Part shown: in pieces, positions 34,796 through 45,461 of the stretch
Numbering within the stretch: position 1 is the first letter of the stretch
Layout of the letters: every line of letters starts with the position of its first letter
Origin: Anaeramoeba flamelloides
Taxonomy: Eukaryota > Metamonada > Anaeramoebidae
Assembly (NCBI GenBank): GCA_027625915.1
Contig: JANTQA010000012.1
Coordinates: 5,974,501-6,038,500 of the forward strand
Length of the DNA: 64,000 bases
Direction of reading: 5' to 3'
Notes under the pieces: generated by a model
The model's input: the letters and a program-made list of their open reading frames with translations, nothing else
Told to the model about the DNA's origin: nothing
Database searches by the model: none
Made by a program: the position numbers and the translations under genes

Positions 34796-37700
34796 TTAAA
34801 ATTTTGTAAAATCAATTAAATTACTAAATTGATCATTTTGATTTTTTTTACCTCCAATTTTTTTTACTGTGTTTGATTGATTATTTTGTAAAAAGGGGTT
34901 GTTACTGTATTTTTTTTGACCAGTTTGATTATCATTATTATTACTATTACTATTAATTGAATTGTTTGTGTTGATTGCCTGTTGTTTATTATTATAAGAA
35001 ATAAATGGGTTGGTTTGATTATTACCATTATTATAATCTTGATCATTGATGTTTGTTGATGGTAACCAGTTCCAATTTTGTTGTGAATTCATATTGCCCC
35101 GATTAAAATTTTGACCTACAATATTTTTAAATCTATTGGTCATATGATTATTATTATCAAAATTATTAATAAATGGATTATTATTATTATTGCTAAAATT
35201 GGTGTTGATATTATTGTTATTGTTATTAACATTACCCAAGAAATTATTATTGTTACTGCCCAAATTATTATTGTTACTGTTCAAATTATTATTGTAATTA
35301 AAATTATTACTATCAACGTATTGGTTATTTGGTTCTGAATTATTAATAAACGAAATTTGGTTATTATAGATACCCAAAGTCAGATTATTATTTTTGTTTG
35401 TATTGTTATTATTTTCAAATACTTTGATTTCGTTCTGATTTGGTTGAGAATTATCCTGACCTATATTTGGATTAATAATAATTTTTTCTTTTATTTCTTT
35501 TTTTTTGATTTCGGTTCCCTCTGAATCTGATCCTGATTCCTCTTCCTCTTCCTCTTCAGACCCTTGGGAGATTTCATTGGAGTTTTTATCCATATCAACT
35601 TTTTCTTTAGCAGTTTTAAGATATTTTTTCATTTTTATTTTCATTTTTTTCATATTTTTTTTTAAATTATCTTTTTCTTCTTTTTCAGTCGATATAGTGT
35701 ATTTCGATTTGTTTATGTTTAACCATCTATTAATTCTGTACGATTGCTTATAATGTCTTCTATAAATTCTGTAACAAGATTTAGCTGTACTTTTGTCAAG
35801 CTTAAAAAATGATTCTATTGATTAATATTTTTTTTTAAAAAAAAGAGAAATATGAATATTTAAAAGAAAGAAAATAATAATTAAAACGATTTTCAAATAT
35901 TATCGGTCTTTTATAAACAAAGACCCTCTTAAATTAGAAACTGTTTTTCCCAGGTAAGAACAATATCAACTCAATACTTTTTCAATGAAAATGAAATAAA
36001 ATAAAAAAAAAGTGTGGAGAATTGTATTAAATATAGCAAGAAAGAAATAGTAATTAAAATATATACAGATATTAGATTTAATTATAAGGCACTAATCATA
36101 ATCTTTACAAATTTGAATAAATAAAAAATAATATTTGTATCCAAATATTATTGATCTTTATATAAAAGTTCCAATTTAAAACGAACGATTATTTTTATTA
36201 TTATTTTCTAATTAATATTTATCATTAGAAGGAAACTCTTTTTTATTCAAAGGTGTCCATTTTTTTATTGAAGAAATAGAGCATATTCTATAAGTTTAAT
36301 ACACTACTCTTCGAAAAATAAAAAGTTTAAGTTTTTAGATCTTGATCATTTTTTCTAATTCTGTAATTTTTTTTTTTTGTTTTTTTTCTTCAATTTTCTT
36401 TTCAATTTTTGAATTTTTTTTTAAAAGTAAAGTTGAAAAAAATGTTTGAAACTCCAAATTAACTTTAGAAAACTGAGGTCATATAGTTTCTTTTAAAATT
36501 CAAGCATTTACTATTAAAAAAATCTTATTTTAACCAAATTTTATTTTCTTAGGAAATTGAGAAATTTTGCACAAGAAGTATTCCAATGAAAAGGGATTTG
36601 AAAAATTTTTTTAATATTTGATTTTTTTTTATAAAAAAAAATTGAATTTGTTCAGGTATTTCTTTTAGGAATATTTACAGCAATCGGAAGTTTATTATTA
36701 CTCTTATTTCGAAACAATTTTATGTTGGTTGATTCTTTAAAAAAAAATAATAATTTTTGGTTGGAACTTTCAGTGAAATGGAGCGTATAACCAAATACTT
36801 TTTGTATGAAGTTTCGATATTATCCAATTTTTTTCGAATTATTAGTAATATACAATGTTATCAAAGGACTGATTAACAATTATTATCCACAAATGATTAC
36901 TTGGTTCAAAAGAAAGTACCGATTGATTTGTCAACCAAAGCAATACCAAAGAAAAATTATATTTTTATCTGAACTTTGATTTAATTTATTAATTTTTTTT
37001 TTTGTAATTTTTGAAAAAATTCAATTTCCTTTTTTCTTGATCTCTGTTTATCAATCAATTATATATATATATATATATATATAATTATAACAGGATTCCA
37101 AAATATCGGAAAATGTAACAACAGTTTTATGAAAATACCTTTTGATTTTAAGGATGAGATAGTACCCACAATTTATTATTTTATAGTAGTTTTTAATCTA
37201 TAACCTGAATTGAAATAGAAATTATCAATTGGTCTTTAAACAATAAATCCAAAATTTAATCAAATAAGATTTTTGAAGTATTTTTCTCATACAAATATTT
37301 TAATAATAATTGTAAACCAAAAATAGATATTAGATAAAACAAAGATTGGAGATTTAAAAGTTTATTATTTCAAAGTTAGTCCCAAAAAAAAAAATATGAA
37401 ACAATTATCTTTTTTTCAATTTCAATTCGAAAAAACGTTATTTGTTTAATATAGGTAAACTCCTTAAATAAAAAGGAATTAATTTATTTATATTTTTTTT
37501 ATTATTTATTGTTATAGGTATCAAGACATTTTTACAGATAATTTGAATTGTGTATTATCTTACTGGATACTAAAAAATCAAAATAACTTTTTTAAAAAGT
37601 TTTCGAAAACTGTTTGATTGTTAGTAATTAAAATAACCAGAAAAGAGGATAATTCTTCAATTTAAAAAACAAAAATATAATTCCAAATAATTTCTTCAGG

Positions 37701-38999
37701 TTGTTACTACCTTATCATCATCTCTCACAAAAATAATTTTTGAAAAAGAAAAAAAAAATGGAAATTGAATTCTAAAATACATTTGAAGCCTTATTTAATA
37801 CGGTTTTTTCATTTAAAAAATTAATTGTGGTTTTACAGAAAAATTGTAATTTATTAATTTATTTTTTTCAAAAATATATTGAGGTGTTTGGGTTTGAGAG
37901 AGTTAATCTAATTTTCTATAAAGATTAAAACATATCAATCTTAAAGTCTATTGTGGTGGTAAATACCCCCTTAATAAATAAACAGAGAATTTTTTTTTCA
38001 AAAAGTTTTTTATGTGATCAGAAATTATTATTTGAATAATCACTTAAACAATGAACGAATCCTGTTTTGTAAACACAGATTTTATACTAATGAAAATATT
38101 ACCATAAGTAAGGATTCAAGAATCCAAAAATAAATGTCTGCAAAGAAAAAAGAAAAATAGAAACAAGGATCTTACCTAAAATTTTTGAGGTTGCATCATT
38201 AATTATCCGAGAAAGGTTTGTGGAGTCCTGCTTTAAAAGATAATAAGCTTTATTGAATAACGGATCTTTAAACATTTTACCAAACTAAATTGTCCATCAA
38301 ATATTTTTTTTTAAGAGTAAAATAACAAGAGTATAAAGTTAAAAATCAGGACGGGGTTGAAATTTTCATTCGAAAATGAAATTTAAAGTCCTATTCATTT
38401 GGTTTTGGGAAGAAAAAAAAAAAAATGATAGAAAATTATTTTACTTTGCACCCAATTATCAAATTTAACATCTGTTGGAAAGAGGGCAACTCTTTGATTA
38501 TTTTGGGGATCCCAGATAATTTGTATTTGGAAGTAATATCGGATTGACGAATATCGTGATTGATTGAAAAACGAATTGCATGGAAAACAACCAATTTTTC
38601 TTCCAAATATGCAGCATATTGCTGGATAAACTCGTTGTATTCGAAAGCCTTTGGAGTCGACAGATCTTTAAAATGGCTCAGTCCAAAGAAACTAGAGTTT
38701 GATATTTTTGAAGCAAAAGTTGTGATAAAATTCTTATGACCTTGGTTCATTAGATTGTGTAACAAAAGTAAGGATTTTAGTACAACAATATAAGACTTTT
38801 TTTGTAATCTTTGACCAATAAAGCGAGACATTTGCACATTGACTGCTCCGACGATGCGTGTTTGCTGTATTAAATATTCCACATGTTTCTTCTTTGGTTC
38901 TTCAAAATAAAAGTCGGTTGCTTTAACAACCCTTGTTTCAAGTTCTGAATTTGCAGAAACTAACGACGATTTGTTTTTTACCCATTTTTTAAGATACAT
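34796..38999 (-). CDS. AP180/CALM-type ANTH-domain endocytic adaptor (three exons)
   Basis: Exons 38999-38445, 38284-38176 and 35814-34796 join in phase to give about 560 residues. Exon 1 holds most of the ANTH domain, including the PI(4,5)P2-binding motif KAT.......PKKKH (Lys26, Lys36, Lys38, His39), matching the CALM arrangement. Exon 2 supplies FGKMFKDPLFNKAYYLLKQD and SRIINDATSKIL. Exon 3 continues ESFFKLDKSTAKSCYRIYRR, the expected last ANTH helices. The rest is disordered: an acidic Glu/Ser block, a very Asn-rich region with three NPF motifs (EH-domain ligands), and LIDF near the C-terminus, possibly a clathrin-box variant. The protein should link PI(4,5)P2 membrane, clathrin and EH proteins during coated-vesicle formation. 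Splice sites are GTAAAA/TTTAG and GTAAGA/AATAG. Intron 2 is 2361 bp, far longer than the others in this window. Confidence 0.9.
36553..37768 (+). CDS. Cryptic multi-exon gene inside the ANTH intron, opposite strand
   Basis: Coding-like pieces with in-phase splice sites. 36553-36577 (KLRNFAQE) joins 36656-36784, which reads VFLLGIFTAIGSLLLLLF then RNNFMLVDSLKKNNNFWLEL. After an in-frame TAA the same frame resumes at 36812 with FRYYPIFFELLVIYNVIKGL and TWFKRKYRLICQP, up to TGA at 36977-36979. The TAA could be removed by a 27-bp GT-AG intron. Further exons at 37518-37611 (YQDIFTDNLNCVLSYWILKN) and 37700-37768 (VVTTLSSSLTKIIFEKEKK) join in phase. One clear membrane helix. Family unknown. Either a nested gene with tiny introns or a decaying gene. 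Confidence 0.4.
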
Positions 39000-41807
39000 T
39001 TGATTTAAAAATTTATTTTTTTGAGGTTATTTGAGTTTTTTTTGAAAGGAATGAAAGGAAAAAAATGAAAGATTTAAATGACTAAAAAAGAAAAAAGAAG
39101 AAAGTTTATCCAAAACTAAATTAAGAGAAGAACAAATTTTGATCTTCAAATCATTCAAAAGGAACTTTTCAAAAATTTAATTGTGATCTTTTTTCATTAA
39201 AAAAAATAAAATATTCTTTAAAATTATGATCTACAAATAACTAAAAGAGGTGTGTTCTTTAATTTTAAGGTTGGAATTTTTTGATATTGTATGAAAAAAG
39301 TGATTTTAGAAAAATATTCTTTTCAAATACAATTTTTTAATTTACATTTATTTGGTTTTGAGGTATATAAAGGTTTTATGTGTCCAGTTACAATCTCTGT
39401 CTTGAGAGGGTAATCACTTTTAAATTCTATTTCAAAATTTACTATTAATGTTATAATTTTTTAGTTGCATTGATAGGTTTGTAAATTCTTCAAGAATATG
39501 CTCCACCAAAAAAAAAAAGTACACTTTTACATAGCTTTGTACAATTTTGATTTGTTGGAAAAACAGTTTGTAAAATGATTGAAAGTTCTGAAATTATCTA
39601 TTACCTTAATAAATCTTGAAGTTTTTGTTTATGCAGGCTTTTTTGAGGTATTGGAAAATTTTTATTTGTTTATTTGAAGATTTTAAAACTATAAAAAATT
39701 AGAGCAAATTTATTCAAAATATCATAAGGAGAATATTAATCCTTTTTTGTTTAAATAGTGGAATATGTTTATAGTGGGTTTAAATGACTTGAGCGTGTTA
39801 ACACTCTGATTATAGCTTTGATATTTTCCAATAACTATTTTGGAAAAAAAATTATCAGATCAGTTTTAATTGTAAAAGCTTTGGCAAATGGATAAAATTT
39901 TTCAATTCTTCTTCTTCTTATTTTTCCCTGATCAATAAAGATACCCATATTGAAAATTTTAAAACTGTAATAAAATACCCATTTCTAAACTCTTAAAGAC
40001 TGTTTCGATCAAATATAAAATACCGATCATAAAAAATTCCAAAAAATTAAAATTTACTTTTACGAATGTTTACCATTATATTCTGAAATTTTCAAAATTG
40101 TCGAGGTTTAAATTTTGGTTTAATTTTGATTTTTTGGACTTTATTTTTAGTCTAACACAGTCAAACTTATCATTGAGATTTGGATTTGGTTTTTAATTGA
40201 AGGGAAAAATAACTTTGAAAACTATTTGAAATTAATAATTTTTACCTTTTTAATATTAAAATTAATTTTTACACTTTTTTCCGGAATGGTTACTTGTATC
40301 GAAACAGTAAAACACAAGTATTGTTCACATAGTATTACTAAGTTGTCCCTTTTGTTTTTCTTTGAATTTATTTCATAGATATATATTGGAATTTATGTTT
40401 ACTCTTGATTTGTTTGATATCTTTTGAGTTGTGGATGTTTGTGGTGAACAAATAAATCGCAGTGAAAGTCAGATTTCAGAATTGAAATGGGGTTAGGGTA
40501 ATCAATAGACATTTTATTACATTTGAATTCCAAAGACCAACAAAAACAAGTATTCGCTTAACAAAAAGTATATATTCTCAATTGAACACAAAGAAGATTT
40601 TTTAGGAGATTAAAGTTTTGTGGAATTAAGGTTTACAATCCCTGACATTTGAAAAAAGATTATCTTGTGTCGTAGGGTGTGACCGCTTGTTAATTTGGTT
40701 CTTATCTGATCGATCTTGAACTTGGTTGGGCTTTATGAGTTGTTCAAAAAGGCAATTTTTGTTAATTTATTTTTTTTTTTCCAAAATTCAAATTGAAGAA
40801 AGTAAGATGAATAAATTGGTAGATGTTTAAAGCCCTAATACCAGATAAAAAGCAAAAAATGTCCTTTTTTTTGCCATTTTTTTTTAATCTCCTTTATCAA
40901 AAATCTCCTGAATAAAAGGTTGTCTGAAATGTAAAAATGATTACTATTCAAACTTAGCCAAATACTTGGTTAAAAAATATAACTTCTGGATATTCCAAAA
41001 CACTTAAATTTAAAAAAAAATGACAAAAAAATGACGATTTTTTGCTTTTATACTTGTATTAGGGCTTTAAGAATAAATTGAGATTTTTGGGTTGTAGAAG
41101 AAAATTTAGTACAGTTTTTAGTCGATTAACTTATAGAGAAAAAAAATGTTTCTAAAAAAGTTCTAAATAAAACCAAACTTAATAAAAAATTCCACACAAC
41201 AACTCACAAATTACATTTATTTCTAACTTTCCTTCAGATATATTAGCCGTACACTCTCCAATTCGTATTTCGGAAAAATTCAAAATAAATTGTCAAAAAT
41301 TGCAATTTTGAACTATTATTAAAACCCAGTAAAGTCCAAGAACAATCAGATAAGAACCAAATTAACAAGTAAAACAACCGATACAAGATAATCTTTAATC
41401 AAATTCCGTGGGTTGTAAACTTAATAACTGAGAAAATTCCAAAAAATCTTAATCAATTTTTTCCTTCACTTTCCATTTTCAAAATATGCAGCTCAACTTA
41501 CTGAAGAATTCTATTAAGAACCATGGTTCTAACCACAAATAATTTTCCAATTTTTCTTTACATTTAAACTAAAAAGGGTCTTCTTCTCAGAACATAACTG
41601 ATTTGCAAAAAGGAAATAATTTAAATTGGTTCTTGGTAATAAATATTAATTCGGAAAAAAATTGTACATAATTTTTAATTAGTATTATTACCAAAAATGA
41701 ACAAAAATATACATTAAAAGAAGAAGTAATAATTAAATTCAAAGATTAATTCATAATCTTATTATCAAACGGTTCAACTAATATAATTTATATTTTCTTT
41801 TATATAG
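39000..41807. other. Gene-free spacer upstream of the ANTH gene
   Basis: Holds the promoter region of the minus-strand ANTH gene, with no distinctive motif. It is AT-rich, with no repeats matching other parts of the window. I read it on both strands without finding a supported exon. Confidence 0.4.
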
Positions 41808-42176
41808 AAATACAGTCTGTACAGTCTTTAAGATCGCACAATTGGTTTTGTAGTATACTTTTTAATGAATTAGATCAACTAAGAGGAATTCAAAACGAAT
41901 TGTTAGATAATAGACAAAAAATCGTCAATTTTTTCAACAAATTTTCTGATAATAAGATCGATCAAATGAACCCCCTCACAATAATATTGTATTGAAATTA
42001 GCTTTAATTATGATTTTTGCAGGTTATTGGTCCTGTGGATACCATTTTTTTCTTTAAATTGGTTTTACTTTTTCATTTTCGCCAAGTTTTCCAGATTCAA
42101 GTTCATTTTAACTTTTTCCCTAAACAGAAAAAGAATATTATTATTTTCTTTTTTGTTTATATTCAAGAATAATTAA
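41808..42176 (+). other. Coding-like exon pair of unknown gene
   Basis: After a TATATAG acceptor the frame reads SVQSLRSHNWFCSILFNELD then QLRGIQNELLDNRQKIVNFF, ending at TGA (41993-41995). After a second acceptor (TTTTTGCAG, about 42022) another frame of about 50 codons reads VIGPVDTIFFFKLVLLFHF... to TAA near 42176. Both exceed the chance open length expected here. No family and no connected start found. Confidence 0.3.
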
Positions 42177-42491
42177 ATCATGATTAAAAGAGAAAGTGGT
42201 ATTTAATTTTATTGGAATGGTATAACTGATGTATAAATAATTCTCTTTTTTTCTTGTAAAAGATAAATTATGGGTTATGGTAAAACATTTGAAAAACTCA
42301 AGTTTGGTAAAAAGGCCAAATGTAAAATTTTATTATACTTTTTATTTTTTTGAAATACTTTTAAATGTCAATTATTCTCATGTTAAAATTTTTATAAAAT
42401 TCTATACATTTTAATTTTCAATTATTTGCGGTTACTGAAATAATAGAATATTGATAGTATTTGTTATAGAATAAAAAATAATAAATAAATC

Positions 42492-42533
<42 letters not shown>

Positions 42534-43016
42534 GTGTGTGTGTGTGTAGTACACTTGTTATATCTGGTGTTTTTTAAAACTTCTGTATATCATATATTGG
42601 TAATTCAAAACTTATTTTCAAAAAAGTGTTCTTTTTACACTTAAATTTATTTTTAAAAAATGAAAAATAATCCTATATCAAAATACTTTAATTTTTTTGA
42701 AATTTTTTTTTTTATATTAGTTTCATTAAGCAAGTAAATTTTCGATTTTCATGTAAATAAAAATAAAAATAAAAATAAAAAACATTTTGATCATTAAAAT
42801 TAAAGAAAAAAAATAGAGAAATTTTTGAAAGGTATAAAGTAATTTAACGTGTTTTTTTTTAAATAAAAAATGATTTAATAATACTGGTTCACTATCAAAA
42901 ATGTATTTTACTTTTCATCCAATACAATCATTTAATAAATTTATTTTGGAATTTAAACCCAATTCCAAAATCATTAGTAAATTAAGAATCAAATTTTGAA
43001 AACAAATATTGTAATA
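42177..43016. repeat. Spacer with (AT)n-(TG)n microsatellite
   Basis: An alternating AT run of about 38 bases at 42494-42531 passes into a short TG run ending at about 42547. No gene seen around it. Confidence 0.7.
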
Positions 43017-43165
43017 AATTGAAGTTATCAATTATAATAAAAAAAAAAAACTATTTTAATATTCTGTTATATACTCTTGAAATATCCGTTTTTCATCTAA
43101 AAATAAAATAAAAAAGGGTAAAAAAAAATAAAAAAAAATTGGGCCATTTATTATGAAATTTAGTC
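43017..43165 (+). repeat. Dispersed repeat, copy 2 (LINE empty site)
   Basis: Uninterrupted counterpart of 6836-7455. ATCAATTATAATAAAAAAAA, CTATTTTAATATTC, then AAAAATTGGG joined directly to CCATTTATTATGAAATTTAG. It shows the sequence state before the LINE landed in copy 1. Confidence 0.7.
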
Positions 43166-43675
43166 TCTATATTTTTATATTTTTGTTTTTTATTATTATT
43201 GAAATCATTAAATTATTATTGTGATTTTTATTTGGGTTGGATAGTAATTGAAGAACAAATAGAACAATGAACAATGGGGGGGGGGGGGGTTAAAATCTTT
43301 TAATAATATAATAACAGTATAATTGGTGTGTCAAAAATTTACAAATCTTTCAAAAGATATACAAAACCCATGGCATTTGAAATACCCCTGATAAAAAATT
43401 TAAATCATGATTCAATTTTGATTTATCATTTATTCTTAAAATCCAATAAAAAATAAAAAATCTTAGATATGTAAAATGGGAAAGAGTTATAATGTGTAAA
43501 CTGTTCATTTATACATAGGGTAATAAATGGTATCGTTTTCATTAAAAACTATTTTAAAGAAGATAGTTTGGTGTTGTTGCTTTTGGTAAGAAGATACTAA
43601 AGTATTCACTTCAAAATTCACACTTGAAAGGAATTAATTATTTTTCTTTATATTTAACCCTTAATAAAAAATCTA
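43166..43675. other. Spacer with a 14-base G run
   Basis: 43276-43289 is an uninterrupted run of 14 G, exceptional in such AT-rich DNA. Otherwise no gene or repeat seen. Confidence 0.6.
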
Positions 43676-43888
43676 TATAGCCAGTTCCACTTTTAAAACA
43701 CAAACCTTCAACGAAATTTAAGGCACATTAAAAATCCTTAAATTAAGGCACAGAATTCAGGTTCTAGTAAAATAAATTGAGTTTTAAATAATTCCAAAAA
43801 AAAATTACCAATTTTGTGCTTAATTTGAGATTTTTTTGTGCCTTAAATTTCGTTGAAAGTTAGTGCCTTAAAAGTGGAACTGACTGTA
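43676..43888. mobile_element. Palindromic MITE (CAGTCAGTTCC family), copy 7
   Basis: TA-bounded, 213 bp. Left end TAGCCAGTTCCACTTTTAAA, right end AAAAGTGGAACTGACTG. A somewhat longer centre than other copies (extra ATAATTCCAAAAAAA). First of a cluster of five between 43.6 and 45.5 kb. Confidence 0.85.
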
Positions 43889-44332
43889 TATAAAAATAAT
43901 TCTATAATTAAGAATCAGAAAAATTGTTCTTTTATTTTATTTTGAATCCTTTATCCAATTTATTGAAATTTAATTGATCACATTTGTATTCCCCGGTTTT
44001 TATATATAGACATAAAGAAATTAAATTTTTAAATATTTTATTTAGTTGTATACGTATTTTTTATATACTCATTATTAATTTTAGTTCGTATATTTGTTTC
44101 TTGGTGTTTACAGGGGTGGTAAATAATACATTGATATATTGGATCTTTTAGCATTTTTTTTTGACTTTTTTTTTGTCGAAATAATTAAAATAGGGTTAAT
44201 AATGAATATTTTCACAAGATTAATTGGCTTATAATATTTGTTTATTTTTTATTTATTTATTGTGAGAAAGAATAGTTGTGTATATTTTAGGTTGAAATTT
44301 CAAGACTTTTAAAGATAACATTTCAACTTTTT

Positions 44333-44531
44333 TACAGTTGGTTTCAAGTTTAAGGAACATATTCTAAAAGGAATTTATGGAACAAAAAAATCTCAAATTA
44401 AAGCACAAAATTTTGAATTTTTTTTTTTACTAATTATTTTACTAGAATCCAAATTTTATACCTTAATTTGGGCTTTTTATTGTGCCTTAAGTTTCGTTGA
44501 AGTTTATGTCTTAAATGTGGAACTAGCTGTA
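44333..44531. mobile_element. Palindromic MITE, diverged copy 8
   Basis: TA-bounded, 199 bp. Ends CAGTTGGTTTCAAGTTTAAG and TTAAATGTGGAACTAGCTG. Directly abuts the next copy, sharing its TA. Confidence 0.8.
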
Positions 44532-44732
44532 CGGTCAGTTTCACTTTTAAGGTGCAAACTTTCAACGAAAATTAAGGCACAATAAAAATCTCAAATTAAA
44601 GCACAATTTTTTGGAATTTTTTTTTTTACAATTTATTTTTACTAGAATTTGAATCCTGTGCCTTAATTTGAGATTTTTTTTGTGCCTTAAATTTCGTTGA
44701 AAGTTTGTGCCTTAAAAGTGAAACTGACTGTA
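44530..44732. mobile_element. Palindromic MITE, copy 9, abutting copy 8
   Basis: TA-bounded, 203 bp. Begins CGGTCAGTTTCACTTTTAAG at the very TA that ends copy 8. Arms nearly perfect, so it is younger than its neighbour. Confidence 0.85.
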
Positions 44733-45080
44733 TAATAATTGTTTGATTTTTTTTTTTTTTTTCATATTTTGAACTAAGGCTTATAATAAAAAATGATAAG
44801 AAAAATAACACTGATATCAAAATATATTTACCCATATTTAAAATAATTTTTGTGAATTTATTGTTATTGAGTATGTTCCAATATACCGGGGTATTTTAAA
44901 AACCGGTTCTTTTATTTTAAAGGGTGTGTACTTTCCTTCACAAGTGGTAAGATTTCAATCTTCTTTCAAGAAGAAAGAAAATATTTTTTTTTTGAAATAA
45001 TTTGAAAATATATTGAAATTTGAATTTCTCAAAATTTGAAAAATGTATCAATTTTTCTAAATAAGAATCCGTAATTTGAT

Positions 45081-45259
45081 ATAACATTAGTTTCAATTTT
45101 AAGATGCAAACTTTCAACAAAATTTAAGACATAGAAAAATCTCTAATTAGGGAACAAAATTTGGAATTTTTTTTTAAACAAATTATTTTACTAGAATTTG
45201 AAAAATGTTCCTTCTTTCGGGTTTTTTATTTTTTACTTAAATTTCCTTAGAAGTTTGTA
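45081..45259. mobile_element. Palindromic MITE, degraded copy 10
   Basis: The left arm is recognisable (TTAGTTTCAATTTTAAGATG, CTTTCAACAAAATTTAAG) and the right arm is decayed (AAATTTCCTTAGAAGTTTGT). Its end is overlapped by the next copy, which inserted into or beside it. Confidence 0.65.
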
Positions 45260-45461
45260 TATTCAGTTCCACTTATAAAAACAAACTTTCAATGAAATTT
45301 AAGGCACAAAAAAAATCACCAAATAAGGCACGCCATTCAAATTCTAGTAAAATAAATTGTAAAAAAAAAAAAAAATACCAAATTTTGTATCTTAATTTGA
45401 GATTTTTATTATGCCTTAAATTTCATTGAAAGTTTGTGCCTTAAAAGTGGAACTGACTGTA
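45258..45461. mobile_element. Palindromic MITE (CAGTCAGTTCC family), copy 11
   Basis: TA-bounded, 204 bp. Left TATTCAGTTCCACTTATAAA, right AAAAGTGGAACTGACTG. Together with copy 10 it forms a second head-to-tail pair. Confidence 0.85.
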
